Part shown: piece after piece, positions 36,446 to 45,763 of the stretch
How positions within the stretch are numbered: position 1 is the first letter of the stretch
How the letters are laid out: each line of letters starts with the position of its first letter
Assembly: GCF_020866845.1 (NCBI RefSeq)
Contig: NZ_CP086594.1
Coordinates: forward strand, 3,614,194-3,678,193
Source of the DNA: Sphingomonas radiodurans
GTDB lineage: Bacteria; Pseudomonadota; Alphaproteobacteria; Sphingomonadales; Sphingomonadaceae
Direction: 5' to 3'
DNA length: 64,000 nt
Notes under the pieces: model-generated
Database searches by the model: none
What the model saw: only the letters and a program-made list of their open reading frames with translations
What the model was told of the DNA's origin: nothing
Position numbers and translations under genes: made by a program

Positions 36446-36471
36446 CCCTCTCCCCGCTCGCGGGGAGAGGG
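36446..36471. repeat. Palindromic repeat between efp and inositol-monophosphatase gene
   Basis: Twelve-base arms CCCTCTCCCCGC / GCGGGGAGAGGG around a two-base centre. It resembles the copy at 11887-11908, and a further partial copy (CCTCTCCCAGC, GCGGGGAGAAGG) lies at 36544-36569, just upstream of the next gene. Confidence 0.7.
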
Positions 36472-36575
36472 TAGGGGAGAGGGGCAGTCCAGCGCGCCGC
36501 CCTTTATCAACCCGTTCTCCCGCGCATCGCTTCGCTCGCTTGGCCTCTCCCAGCAAGCGGGGAGAAGGATTTAAA

Positions 36576-37388
36576 ATGCCAGCCCAATCCGGCCTATTCA
36601 CTGTCATCGAGCGCGCCGCGCGCAAGGCCGCGCCGCGGCTGCGTCGCGACTTCAACGAGGTCCAGCACCTTCAGGTAAGCCGCAAGGGGCCCGCTGACTT
36701 CGTCACGATGGCCGATCAGCGCGCCGAGCAGACGCTCTACGAGGAACTGTCCAAGGCGCGCCCCGACTGGGGCTTCATCATGGAGGAGCGCGGCGAAGTT
36801 GCCGGCGATCCGACCAAGCCGCGCTTCATCATCGATCCGCTAGACGGCACCACGAACTTTCTCCACGGCATCCCGCACTTCGCCATGTCGATCGCGGTCG
36901 AGGAGCCGCTACCCAACGGCAAGCGCGAGATCACCACTGCGCTCGTCTACCAGCCGCTGACCGACGAAAGCTTCTGGGCTGAAAAGGGCCGCGGCGCTTG
37001 GCTGCAGGATCAACGGCTGCGCGTCTCGTCACGACGCGAGATGTCGGAAGCGGTGATCGCTACGGGCATCCCATTCATGGGTCACGGCGATTTCGCGCAA
37101 TGGGCACGCATCTTCGGCGCGGTCGCGCCGCAAGTGGCAGGCATCCGCCGGCTTGGCTCTGCGGCACTCGATCTCGCCTGGGTCGCTGGCGGGCGGTTTG
37201 ACGGCTTCTGGGAATCGGATCTCAAGATCTGGGACGTCGCCGCCGGGCTGCTGTTGATCAAGGAAGCCGGCGGCTTCGTCACCGATTTTCGCGGCGGCGA
37301 CCGCCCCATCGAGCGCAACGAATTCCTTGCTGCGAACGATGGCCTGCATTCCAAGCTGCACAAGCTGCTGGCCGGCGCGCTGCGCTAA
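36576..37388 (+). CDS. Inositol-1-monophosphatase family protein
   Basis: 270 residues, lithium-sensitive Mg-dependent phosphatase fold. The motif IDPLDGTTNFLHGIPHFAMS and the C-terminal WDVAAGLLLIKEAGGFVTD supply metal ligands, with EE in MEERGE. The class includes SuhB and CysQ; this looks like the SuhB-type. GAAGGA precedes the ATG. It lies after efp; the palindrome region between them may separate the two transcripts. Confidence 0.92.
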   Translation: MPAQSGLFTVIERAARKAAPRLRRDFNEVQHLQVSRKGPADFVTMADQRAEQTLYEELSKARPDWGFIMEERGEVAGDPTKPRFIIDPLDGTTNFLHGIPHFAMSIAVEEPLPNGKREITTALVYQPLTDESFWAEKGRGAWLQDQRLRVSSRREMSEAVIATGIPFMGHGDFAQWARIFGAVAPQVAGIRRLGSAALDLAWVAGGRFDGFWESDLKIWDVAAGLLLIKEAGGFVTDFRGGDRPIERNEFLAANDGLHSKLHKLLAGALR

Positions 37389-37401
37389 GGCCGCGCCCGG
37401 C

Positions 37402-38310
37402 TCAGAACGTATAGACCAGCGATGCCCGGCTGGTCGTGTCGGTCGATACCCGCCCCAGCGGCGGCATGCTTTCATACTGAATGCTATAGCTCACCCGCGC
37501 CGAGAGCGGCCCGATCAACCGCGCCGCCAGCGCCGTAGTGCCGCTGACGGTCGAATTGTAGCGCTGCAGGTAAGCCGCAGCGTCTTGCATCAGGGTCAGA
37601 CCCGGGGACAGCTTCAGATCGAAGTCCAGGCTACCACGCGCGGCGAGGCTGCTCTCGGTGGTGGCATCGGTGAACTCGGTGTGCCGATAAGCCGGCCCGA
37701 GTTCCAGGTTGAGCGTTACCGTGGGCGTCTGAACCGCGCTGTATCCGGCTCCAGCAGATGCCGAGTAGCGATCGTTGTACCCAAGGAAGCGATCGCTTTC
37801 ATATTGCGCGGCCCCGTAGACGTAGCGGCGTGAATCGATCTTCCAGTTCGGCTCGTAGGCGACAAGCGACTGGTCGCGCGTCGTGGTCCCGATGCTGCGC
37901 TGATAATCCGCTTGCGCGCGCAGCTTGTGCCGCCATTCCAGTCCCTCGCGGGTGAGATCGAGCACACCCGTCACGCCGGCCGTGTCCGAGTTCCCGGTCG
38001 TCACGAAGCCACCGATTTCCGCCCGCCCGGTCCAAAGGTCGAGGATCCCCGCACGCTCGATCCGCGTCTGGCGCTCTCGCGATCGTGCGTCGCGCCAGTC
38101 ATTCGCGATCATCAGCACCGCATCGCCGCTCGCCGGGTCGGCGGTACGCGCGTATTTGACGATCGTCGCGACTTCGCTCTCATTCCCAGAAGCGATCGCA
38201 GCCTCCAGCATTGCGCGGATCGCCGCCGGAATAGTCGCCGGCTCCGCTTGCACGACAAGCGCTTCGTCAGCTGGCGCAAACGGGGCGAGCAGGAGCAAGG
38301 CTAAGCGCAC
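37402..38310 (-). CDS. DUF481 family outer-membrane protein
   Basis: 302 residues. A hydrophobic leader (ALLLLAPFAPADEA) is followed by an N-terminal helical part (AAIRAMLEAAIASGNESEV) and a beta-barrel region (AEIGGFVTTGNSDTAGVTGV, SYSIQYESMPP, ending SLVYTF), which fits DUF481/YdiY-type putative outer-membrane porins. The start is a GTG at 38310; the leader is short and the start uncertain. It is convergent with the inositol-monophosphatase gene. Confidence 0.8.
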   Translation of the reverse strand: MRLALLLLAPFAPADEALVVQAEPATIPAAIRAMLEAAIASGNESEVATIVKYARTADPASGDAVLMIANDWRDARSRERQTRIERAGILDLWTGRAEIGGFVTTGNSDTAGVTGVLDLTREGLEWRHKLRAQADYQRSIGTTTRDQSLVAYEPNWKIDSRRYVYGAAQYESDRFLGYNDRYSASAGAGYSAVQTPTVTLNLELGPAYRHTEFTDATTESSLAARGSLDFDLKLSPGLTLMQDAAAYLQRYNSTVSGTTALAARLIGPLSARVSYSIQYESMPPLGRVSTDTTSRASLVYTF

Positions 38311-38366
38311 GCAAAACAGTACGAAATTTCGCGCGCTCGATGAAGCGCGCGAGGGCCGGTCGTGGC

Positions 38367-38846
38367 TTAGTCGAGGTGAGCCGAAAAGGCGGCGAGAACA
38401 TCGCGGTACAAGGCGCGCTTGAAGGGCACGATCACCGAGGGAAGGTCAACGGGATCGATCCACCGCCACGCGCGAAACTCGGGGTGCGCAGTCTCGATCC
38501 GGATGTCGTTGTCGGAACCGGTAAACCGAAAGAGGAACCAGCGCTGCGCCTGCCCGCGATAGCGACCCTTCCACACCTTGCCGATCATTTCTGGCGGAAT
38601 TTCGTAGTGGAAATCGCCCGGCGCTTCCGCGATCAGCTCGACGTGTTCCGGAACGATCCCGGTTTCCTCGCCCAATTCGCGGATCGCGGTGTCCAGCGGC
38701 GCCTCGCCCGGATCGATCCCGCCCTGCGGCATCTGCCACGCCTCGAGCGTGCTATCGAGCCGCTGCCCAACGAACACTTGACCCTGTGCGTTGAGCAACA
38801 TGATGCCGACACACGGGCGATAAGGAAGGTCGGCGGGATTGGTCAT
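38367..38846 (-). CDS. rppH: RNA pyrophosphohydrolase
   Basis: 159 residues. Removes pyrophosphate from 5'-triphosphate RNA, starting decay. The Nudix box is complete: G-x5-E-x7-RELGEETGI in GIDPGEAPLDTAIRELGEET. YRPCVGIMLLNAQGQVFVGQR at the N-terminus and WFLFRFTG are RppH-like. It starts one base before the end of the TrmH-type methylase, so the two form a unit. Confidence 0.93.
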   Translation of the reverse strand: MTNPADLPYRPCVGIMLLNAQGQVFVGQRLDSTLEAWQMPQGGIDPGEAPLDTAIRELGEETGIVPEHVELIAEAPGDFHYEIPPEMIGKVWKGRYRGQAQRWFLFRFTGSDNDIRIETAHPEFRAWRWIDPVDLPSVIVPFKRALYRDVLAAFSAHLD

Positions 38847-38847
38847 T

Positions 38848-39660
38848 TCAAGCGTCCTTCGCAGAGGCGTGGTGGGCGAGGACCTCGTACGCCATCACCG
38901 CGGTCGCAACCGCGGCGTTAAGGCTGTCCGCCTTGCCGAGCATCGGCATCTTCACGAGCAAGTCGCACGCTGCCTCGATCTCCGCGGGCAGCCCCTGCGC
39001 TTCGTTACCGGTCAGCAGGAATGTCGGCGCCGCATAGGGCGCCGTGCGATAGTTGTTCTCCGTCCGGAGGCTCAACCCGACCAACTGCCCGGGGCCGGCG
39101 CGCAGCCACGGCAGGAACTCCGCCCATGTCGTTTGCACCAGCGGGACTGTGAACAGCGCCCCCATGCTCGCGCGCACCGCCTCGGTAGAAAACGGATCGA
39201 CGCTATCCCCGATCAGGATTAGCCCGCCCGCGCCGACCGCATCACCGGTGCGCAGGATAGTGCCAAGATTGCCCGGATCGCGCAGCCGCTCTGCGACTAG
39301 CCAGATCGCGCTGGAACCGCGGTCGAGGTCATCGAGTGCGGTGTTGAATGTCGCAAACGCGCCGACCATCGCCTGCGGATTGTCCTTCCCCGAAAGTTTG
39401 GAGAGGATCGCCTCGCTCGTCTCAATGGCCTCGCCGCCTGCATCCTCCACAGCCGCGACCAGCGCCAGCACCAGCGGATGACGCGCACTGGCGGCCGCGA
39501 AGAACAGGATTTGCGGCAATCGCCCCGTCTCGCGCGCCTCGGTCAGGATACGCAGGCCTTCGGCGAGAAACAGCCCTGCCTCGCGCCGATGCCGCTTGTC
39601 CCGCAGCGCCTGGACGCGCTTGACCAGCGGGTTGGAAAAGGCCGTAATCACGCGGGGCAT
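38848..39660 (-). CDS. TrmH/SpoU-family RNA methyltransferase
   Basis: 270 residues. N-terminal RNA-binding part (SNPLVKRVQALRDKRHRREA, FLAEGLRIL) and SPOUT domain with RLRDPGNLGTILRTGDA, LLTGNEAQGL and KADSLNAAVATAVMAYE. The 'GLF-AEG' N-terminus is of the RsmD/YsgA-like SpoU subgroup acting on rRNA or tRNA; the target is not clear. It runs into rppH with only a base between. Confidence 0.87.
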   Translation of the reverse strand: MPRVITAFSNPLVKRVQALRDKRHRREAGLFLAEGLRILTEARETGRLPQILFFAAASARHPLVLALVAAVEDAGGEAIETSEAILSKLSGKDNPQAMVGAFATFNTALDDLDRGSSAIWLVAERLRDPGNLGTILRTGDAVGAGGLILIGDSVDPFSTEAVRASMGALFTVPLVQTTWAEFLPWLRAGPGQLVGLSLRTENNYRTAPYAAPTFLLTGNEAQGLPAEIEAACDLLVKMPMLGKADSLNAAVATAVMAYEVLAHHASAKDA

Positions 39661-39666
39661 GGGCCC

Positions 39667-39936
39667 TCAATCTTCGCCGAACTTCGCCTCGACGAGATCG
39701 CACATCGTCGCGACCACCGCATCGGCTTCATCGCCCACCGCGCTGATCGTGATCGTGTCGCCCATCGCGGCGCCGAGCATCATCAGCCCCATGATCGACG
39801 TTCCGGTAACCGAAGAGCCGCCCTTGGCGACGTTTACCGTGAGTGGTTGCTGCGCGGCGAGAGTGACGAACTTGGCACTGGCGCGCGCGTGAAGCCCACG
39901 CCGATTAGCGATCAAAACGTCGCGGGTTACCGTCAT
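39667..39936 (-). CDS. HPr family phosphocarrier
   Basis: 89 residues. The active-site region NRRGLHARASAKFV gives phosphorylatable H16, and GTSIMGLMML gives S47, the site for the HPr kinase encoded upstream in the same operon. With EIIA here and no sugar permease, this is a regulatory (nitrogen/carbon-type) PTS. Enzyme I is not in the window. Confidence 0.93.
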   Translation of the reverse strand: MTVTRDVLIANRRGLHARASAKFVTLAAQQPLTVNVAKGGSSVTGTSIMGLMMLGAAMGDTITISAVGDEADAVVATMCDLVEAKFGED

Positions 39937-40367
39937 GCCGCGGCCTCGCCGACGCCGAGCACTTCCGACGCAACTGAAATATACTTGCGTCCCGCCTCGC
40001 GCGCGGCTGCCACCGCCGCAGCCACGCCCATCTTCCGGCGTGCCGACTCCAGCCGGATCAGCATCGGCAGGTTGATCCCGGCGATCACCTCGACCCGCCC
40101 ACGCTCCATCAGCGAAATCGCAAGGTTGGAAGGCGTGCCGCCAAACAGATCGGTCAGCACGATCACGCCGCGTCCCGCATCCACGTCGACAATCGCGCCG
40201 CGGATATCCGCCCGGCGTGCCTCCATATCGTCGTCCGGCCCGATCGCCACCGTGCGGACCTGCTTCTGCGGCCCCACGACATGCTCCATCGCCGTCACGA
40301 ACTCATCGGCCAGCCGGCCGTGTGTCACAAGCACCAGCCCGATCATTTGCGTCGTCAAATCGTTCAT
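39933..40367 (-). CDS. PTS EIIA component, mannose type
   Basis: 144 residues. IGLVLVTHGRLADEF carries the phosphorylatable H16, and GVIVLTDLFGGTPSNLA is the standard EIIA-Man signature. It overlaps HPr and rapZ by four bases each side. It is likely a phosphorylated signalling partner rather than a transporter component, since no IIB/IIC genes lie nearby. Confidence 0.92.
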   Translation of the reverse strand: MNDLTTQMIGLVLVTHGRLADEFVTAMEHVVGPQKQVRTVAIGPDDDMEARRADIRGAIVDVDAGRGVIVLTDLFGGTPSNLAISLMERGRVEVIAGINLPMLIRLESARRKMGVAAAVAAAREAGRKYISVASEVLGVGEAAA

Positions 40368-41278
40368 TGCCCGTCAGGCCGTCCCTCGAGCGTATCATGC
40401 GGCACTGCCGCGAGATCACGATGTGTAACGGTGGGCGAAAAACCCGCCTCGCGCAACCGTGCAGCAACGCGTTCCGCGACATGGACCGACCGGTGTCTCC
40501 CGCCGGTACAGCCGAAGGCGATGTTGATATAGGATTTCCCTTCGGCGCGATAGCGGGGAAGCAGCATCAGCAGCAGGTCTTCGATGCGGCTGATGGCTGG
40601 CTCGTACGCCGGATCGGCCGAGACATAGGCGGCGACTGGCGGGTCGACCCCGGTGCCCGGCCGAAGCGTGGGGTCCCAATGCGGATTGCGCAGGAACCGC
40701 ATGTCGAAGACGAGATCAGCGTCGAGCGGGAGGCCGCGGGCGAACCCGAACGACGATACCGAAACAGTCGGTTCACTCAGCCCAGGCCGGGCAAAGTCAG
40801 CCCGGATACGTTGCGCGAGATCTGATGCATTGTAGCGGCTGGTATCGATCAACCGTGTGGACCACCCACGCAGCGGCTCCAGGACTGCGCGCTCGCGATC
40901 GATCCCTTCGCGTGCCGGGCGATCGAGCGCGAGTGGATGCCGCCTCCGGGTCTCATCGTAACGGCGGGCAAGTTCGTCGGTCGCGCAGTCGAGAAACAGC
41001 GCCTCGATTCCTTGGCGACCACCGGCAAGCAGGCGATCGACTAGTGCTATGATCATGTCGGGCGTAAAATCACGCGTCGCGGCACCACTGCCGATCGCGA
41101 GCGGTCGCGTCGGGCCTTCGCGATCGACCGTCTCGTCTACGCTGAGCAGTCGATCCAGCAGCGACAGTGGCAAGTTGTCGACGACTTCCCAGCCGAGATC
41201 CTCCAGCGTCTTGAGCACGGTCGATTTGCCCGCACCGGACAGCCCGGTAACCAGCAGGATTTCGGGTGGGGCGGTCAT
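40364..41278 (-). CDS. rapZ: RNase adapter / nucleotide-binding protein RapZ
   Basis: 304 residues. Walker A TGLSGAGKST (about 11-20) and NIAFGCTGGRHRSVHVAE at the C-terminus, the RapZ/YvcJ signature. In enterobacteria it links GlmZ sRNA decay to cell-wall precursor status; here its role is assumed similar. It overlaps hprK and EIIA by four bases, in a tightly packed operon. Confidence 0.93.
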   Translation of the reverse strand: MTAPPEILLVTGLSGAGKSTVLKTLEDLGWEVVDNLPLSLLDRLLSVDETVDREGPTRPLAIGSGAATRDFTPDMIIALVDRLLAGGRQGIEALFLDCATDELARRYDETRRRHPLALDRPAREGIDRERAVLEPLRGWSTRLIDTSRYNASDLAQRIRADFARPGLSEPTVSVSSFGFARGLPLDADLVFDMRFLRNPHWDPTLRPGTGVDPPVAAYVSADPAYEPAISRIEDLLLMLLPRYRAEGKSYINIAFGCTGGRHRSVHVAERVAARLREAGFSPTVTHRDLAAVPHDTLEGRPDGQ

Positions 41279-41709
41279 GGCAGATCGTGCTGTAAGGCAA
41301 GCTCGACCAGCAACGGCGCCGAGGCCGGGCGGGGGTCGAGCGGCAGCACGCGGACAGCAACCCCAACGAACAGCTCGCGCATTGGCTCGGGCATCCGCTC
41401 GACCGGCACATCCACGCGGACCGCAAGCGCCACGGTGATGCCGTCAACGTGCGGGGAAGGAACGATGCCGAGCCCGCGCACTTCGATTCTGCCGCCGATC
41501 GTCACCGGGGCACTTGCGACCAGCGTACCGCCCTCGCGCGAGATCTCGGTGTAATCATCCGACACCAGGGTCGCGCCACGATCGATCAGGCGCAGCGCGA
41601 GGTCAGACTTGCCCGCTCCCGAGGCGCCGAGGATCATCACGCCGCGGCCCGCGATCGCAACGGTAGAGGCATGGATCGTCTGGCGGTCGTCCACGTCAGC
41701 TCCGGTCAC
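41275..41709 (-). CDS. hprK: HPr kinase/phosphorylase, short alphaproteobacterial type
   Basis: 144 residues, only the C-terminal kinase half of Firmicutes HprK: Walker A GASGAGKS (28-35), ISREGG and the IEVRGLGIV HprK signature. Short forms are the rule in alphaproteobacteria. It phosphorylates HPr Ser (S47 here). The annotated GTG start overlaps chvG by 14 bases; a GTG at 41694 is an alternative. Operon with chvG, rapZ, EIIA and HPr. Confidence 0.92.
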   Translation of the reverse strand: MTGADVDDRQTIHASTVAIAGRGVMILGASGAGKSDLALRLIDRGATLVSDDYTEISREGGTLVASAPVTIGGRIEVRGLGIVPSPHVDGITVALAVRVDVPVERMPEPMRELFVGVAVRVLPLDPRPASAPLLVELALQHDLP

Positions 41710-43276
41710 TCAGCGGCAGCCGGACCACGAAACGAGCACCCGTCAGCCGGTCCTCGCGCGATTCGACGTCGATTGTGCCCTGATGCCCCTCCACGATCGT
41801 TCGCGCAATCGCGAGACCGAGCCCGGAATGCCGCCCGAACGCCTCGATACCCGGCCGGACTGAGTGAAAGCGTCTAAAGACCGCCTCGCGTGCATCCTCG
41901 GGAACGCCAGGCCCCTCATCCTCGAAGCGCAGTTCGAGCAGGTTCTCGTGGCGCAACGCCGCGATGGAAACGAGCCCACCGCTGGGCGAAAACGATATGG
42001 CATTGTCGATCAAGTTTTCGAACACCCGCTCCAGCCGCGAGCCTTCGCCGGGTACGATTAGCTCGCCACTTTCGTCGTGTGCGTCGCCGCGATCAAATCG
42101 CAGCCGCACGTCGCGATCGATCCCGCGTGCGGCGTGCTGCGCGATCAACCCTTCGAGCATCAGGCCGATATCGACGGGCTCGAACTTCGCGCGGCTGAGC
42201 TGCGCGTCGAGCCGGGAGGCTTCCGAGATATCGCTGATCAGCCGATCGAGTCGGAACACGTCGTCCCGCACGATCACGAGCAGCCGCTCCTGCAGCTCGG
42301 GATCGCGCACGCTCCCGAGCCCCTCGACGGCCGATCGCAGGGAAGCGAGCGGGTTCTTCAATTCATGTGTCACGTCGGCGGCAAAGGCCTCGGTCGCATC
42401 GATCCGAGCCCGCAGCGCGAGGCTCATGTCGGACAGAGCGCGGGCGAGCATGCCGATCTCGTCGCCGCGATCCGGCAGACGCGGCACGACCACTTCGCGC
42501 GCGCGCCCTAACCGCACGCGGACTGCCGCGCGTGCCAGCCGACGAAGCGGGCGCACGATGGTCCGGGCGAGAAACAGCGAAAGCAGGATCGAAACAATGG
42601 TGGCGGTCAGCAGCACGAGACTAAGGCGGAACCGCTCGACCCGAACGGTCTGCGTGATGTCGCGCGCGTTGACCGTCGTCATCACGACCGGGCCACCAGG
42701 CGCAAGCGCCGCCGCGGCGGTGATCACTGGTGTCCGGTCCGGCGCTCGCCAGATGGTGCCAGCCGCGCCGCCCGACCGAGCAATGCGAACGTCAGGCCAC
42801 GCGAGACCACTGCGCTGCTCGCGATATAGCGGTAAGCGCGACGCACCTACGATCGTATCGATTGCGGCATCGAGGAACCGGGCCGCCCGCTGGTCGAGCC
42901 CATCCTTGTCCGGATCGCGCAGCAGGAAATTGCGCTCGCCGAGCACTCGGCTGTCTGCGATCAACGCTCCATCGATGCTGTAAAGCCGCAACCGCGTTTT
43001 CGTGTCGTGCGATAGCTGCACGATCAGCGGGTCGCGCGCATCCGGGGATACAGCCGCCAGCGCTCGTGCGATCAGTCGCGCCTCGCGTTTTGCTTGATCG
43101 AGATTGCCGTCGAGGATGCGGCTGCGGTACGAATCGAGATAGAAGAACCCGCCGGCCAACAGCAGCAGTGCGAAGATGTTGACCGCCAGAATCCGCCGCG
43201 TGAGCGAAACGCGTCCCGACCAGCGCAGCGCGAGATCGCCGCCCTCACTCCTCGGAGAATCGATATCCGGCGCCAT
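41696..43276 (-). CDS. chvG: Sensor histidine kinase ChvG
   Basis: 526 residues, envelope/acid-sensing kinase. Two membrane helices ([19 protein letters not shown] near 30-50 and [18 protein letters not shown]) flank a periplasmic sensing domain, followed by HAMP, DHp with [13 protein letters not shown] (phospho-His) and ATPase domain ([39 protein letters not shown]). ATG 43276 overlaps the chvI end by 32 bases. Confidence 0.9.
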   Translation of the reverse strand: MAPDIDSPRSEGGDLALRWSGRVSLTRRILAVNIFALLLLAGGFFYLDSYRSRILDGNLDQAKREARLIARALAAVSPDARDPLIVQLSHDTKTRLRLYSIDGALIADSRVLGERNFLLRDPDKDGLDQRAARFLDAAIDTIVGASRLPLYREQRSGLAWPDVRIARSGGAAGTIWRAPDRTPVITAAAALAPGGPVVMTTVNARDITQTVRVERFRLSLVLLTATIVSILLSLFLARTIVRPLRRLARAAVRVRLGRAREVVVPRLPDRGDEIGMLARALSDMSLALRARIDATEAFAADVTHELKNPLASLRSAVEGLGSVRDPELQERLLVIVRDDVFRLDRLISDISEASRLDAQLSRAKFEPVDIGLMLEGLIAQHAARGIDRDVRLRFDRGDAHDESGELIVPGEGSRLERVFENLIDNAISFSPSGGLVSIAALRHENLLELRFEDEGPGVPEDAREAVFRRFHSVRPGIEAFGRHSGLGLAIARTIVEGHQGTIDVESREDRLTGARFVVRLPLSDRS

Positions 43277-43949
43277 ACAATGTTTCGATGGAGTCGAAGT
43301 CGGGGTCGACCCCGCGGAACTTGCGGCGGACGCGCTTGATGTGGGAATCGATCGTCCGGTCGTCGACGTAGATGTCATCCTGATAAGCCGCATCCATCAG
43401 CTGGTTGCGCGTCTTCACGATGCCGGGCCGCTGCGCCAGCGTCTCGAGGATTAGGAACTCGGTGACCGTCAAAGTCACCGGCTGGCCGTTCCAGGTGACC
43501 CGATGCCGCGCTGGATCCATCGTCAGACGGCCGCGATCGATCGCCGGTTGCGCTTCGCTCACGCCCGCCTCGCTCGTTTGCGTTAGCTCGGTACGGCGCA
43601 GGATCGCGCGGATCCGGGCGATCAGCAGGCGCTGGCTGAACGGCTTGGCGATGTAATCGTCCGCACCCATCGCCAGCCCGAGCGCCTCGTCGAGCTCATC
43701 GTCCTTGCTGGTGAGGAAGATCACTGGGATCTGGCTGCGCTCGCGCAAACGGCGCAGCAGCTCCAGCCCGTCCATCCGCGGCATCTTGATGTCGAAGATC
43801 GCAAGGTCGGGCGCATTCTCGGTCAGCGCCTTCAGCGCCGTCTCGCCATCCGAATAGACGCGGGTCAGGAAGCCCTCAGCCTGGAGCGCGATCGACACCG
43901 AGGTCAGGATGTTGCGATCGTCATCAACGAGCGCGATCGTTGCCGTCAT
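43245..43949 (-). CDS. chvI: Response regulator ChvI (OmpR family)
   Basis: 234 residues. Receiver domain: acidic pocket VDDD, phospho-acceptor D53 in [11 protein letters not shown], Lys in YIAKPFS; C-terminal winged helix ([20 protein letters not shown]). First gene of the operon chvI-chvG-hprK-rapZ-EIIA-HPr and divergent from pckA. In Agrobacterium/Sinorhizobium relatives ChvG/ChvI controls envelope and virulence genes, with pckA next door; regulation of pckA here is inference. Confidence 0.93.
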   Translation of the reverse strand: MTATIALVDDDRNILTSVSIALQAEGFLTRVYSDGETALKALTENAPDLAIFDIKMPRMDGLELLRRLRERSQIPVIFLTSKDDELDEALGLAMGADDYIAKPFSQRLLIARIRAILRRTELTQTSEAGVSEAQPAIDRGRLTMDPARHRVTWNGQPVTLTVTEFLILETLAQRPGIVKTRNQLMDAAYQDDIYVDDRTIDSHIKRVRRKFRGVDPDFDSIETLYGAGYRFSEE

Positions 43950-44088
43950 GCCGGCGCGGGTTAGTGCAATGCCGGGACTTTCTCAATCCTGGTATGTTTG
44001 ACGACATCGGACCCCGCCGATATGCGCTATCTCAAAGCCGCATTCGTGCGAGGCAAATAGAACCAGACAGACCTTTAGGGGATATTAC

Positions 44089-45696
44089 GTGAGCGACCGA
44101 ATTCCTGACGCTGGCCTTGAGACACTCGGCATCGAAACTCGTGCGACATTGCACTGGAATCTTGTCACCGCACGATTGGTCGAAGCCGCAGTCGCGCGCG
44201 GCGAAGGCAAGCTCTCGGCCGATGGCCCGCTGGTCGTCGAGACTGGCGCACACACCGGTCGGTCCGCGCAGGACAAGTTCATCGTCAAGGATGCCGAAAC
44301 CGCCGATACGGTATGGTGGGGCAAGTCGAACAAGGCGATGGACCCTGCGCACTTCACCGCACTGAAGGAGGATTTCCTTTCACTCCTTCGTGAGAAAGAG
44401 GACCTGTTCGTCCAGGATCTGTTCGGTGGATCGCAGCCCGGGCACCGCGTCCGCGTCCGCGTGATCAATGAGCTCGCGTGGCATAACCTGTTCATTCGCA
44501 CGATGCTTGTTCGCCCCGAAGAGTCGCAGCTGAAGAGCTTCGTCGCCGATTACACGATTATCGATCTGCCGAGCTTCCGCGCCAATCCTGCACGCCACGG
44601 CACGCGCAGCGAGACGGTGATCGCCGTGAATTTCACCGAGAAACTGATCCTGATCGGTGGCACCAAATACGCCGGCGAGATGAAGAAGTCGGTATTCGGC
44701 CTCCTCAACTATCTCCTGCCGCCGTCGGGCGTGATGCCGATGCATTGCTCCGCCAACATGGGCGCCGATGGCTCGACCGCGGTGTTCTTCGGCCTGTCCG
44801 GCACCGGCAAGACGACGCTGTCAGCCGACGCGAGCCGCACGCTGATCGGCGACGACGAGCACGGCTGGTCGGATACCGCGGTCTTCAACTTCGAAGGCGG
44901 CTGCTACGCCAAGATGATCCGGCTCTCGCCCGATGCCGAGCCTGAGATTTTCGCGACCACGAAGCGCTTCGGCACGGTGTTGGAGAACGTCGTGATGGAC
45001 CAGGTAACGCGCAAGCTCGACCTCGACGACGCCAGCCTCGCGGAGAACAGCCGTGGCGCCTATCCGATCGACTTCATCCCGAACTCGTCGGAAGAGAATA
45101 TGGGTGGCGTGCCGAAGAACATCATCTTCCTCACCGCCGACGCCTACGGGATCCTGCCCCCGATCGCAAAGCTGACCCCCGATCAGGCGATGTACCACTT
45201 CCTCTCAGGCTACACCGCGCGCGTTGCGGGTACAGAGATCGGCGTGACCGAGCCCGACGCGACCTTCTCGACTTGCTTCGGCGCACCCTTCATGCCGCGG
45301 CATCCGTCGATCTACGGCAATCTACTCAAGGAGCGGATCGCGAAGGGCGGGGTGGATTGCTGGCTCGTCAACACCGGCTGGACCGGTGGCAAGTACGGGA
45401 TCGGGCATCGCATGCCGATCAAGGCCACCCGGGGCCTGCTCAACGCCGCGCTTGATGGAAGCTTGAACTACGTCGAATTCCGCACCGATCCGAACTTTGG
45501 CTTCAAGGTGCCGGTGTCGGTCCCTGGGGTCGACGCAACAATCCTCGATCCGCGCGAGACATGGGCGGACAAGACCGGTTACGACGCTACCGCAGCGAAG
45601 CTCGTCGACTTGTTCAACGAGAATTTTGCTCAGTTCGCCGAGCACGTTGATCAAGGCGTGCGAGATTCGGCCCCGAAGGTCGCCCAGCCTGCCTGA
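44089..45696 (+). CDS. pckA: Phosphoenolpyruvate carboxykinase (ATP)
   Basis: 535 residues, gluconeogenic oxaloacetate to phosphoenolpyruvate. P-loop [13 protein letters not shown]; metal/ATP region [11 protein letters not shown] and [10 protein letters not shown] are standard, as is [10 protein letters not shown]. The start is GTG, with AGGGGA upstream. It is divergent from chvI, an arrangement conserved in alphaproteobacteria. Confidence 0.96.
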   Translation: MSDRIPDAGLETLGIETRATLHWNLVTARLVEAAVARGEGKLSADGPLVVETGAHTGRSAQDKFIVKDAETADTVWWGKSNKAMDPAHFTALKEDFLSLLREKEDLFVQDLFGGSQPGHRVRVRVINELAWHNLFIRTMLVRPEESQLKSFVADYTIIDLPSFRANPARHGTRSETVIAVNFTEKLILIGGTKYAGEMKKSVFGLLNYLLPPSGVMPMHCSANMGADGSTAVFFGLSGTGKTTLSADASRTLIGDDEHGWSDTAVFNFEGGCYAKMIRLSPDAEPEIFATTKRFGTVLENVVMDQVTRKLDLDDASLAENSRGAYPIDFIPNSSEENMGGVPKNIIFLTADAYGILPPIAKLTPDQAMYHFLSGYTARVAGTEIGVTEPDATFSTCFGAPFMPRHPSIYGNLLKERIAKGGVDCWLVNTGWTGGKYGIGHRMPIKATRGLLNAALDGSLNYVEFRTDPNFGFKVPVSVPGVDATILDPRETWADKTGYDATAAKLVDLFNENFAQFAEHVDQGVRDSAPKVAQPA

Positions 45697-45711
45697 TCAC
45701 AGGCGACTTGA

Positions 45712-45752
45712 CCGTAGCGTCGGCGTGCGGAACCCACGCGCTGACGTTACGG
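45712..45752 (+). terminator. Imperfect hairpin after pckA
   Basis: CCGTAGCGTCGGCGTG pairs with CACGCGCTGACGTTACGG around a short loop with several mismatches, in the 67-base gap before the mechanosensitive channel gene. Confidence 0.5.
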
Positions 45753-45763
45753 TTTGAGGCGGC

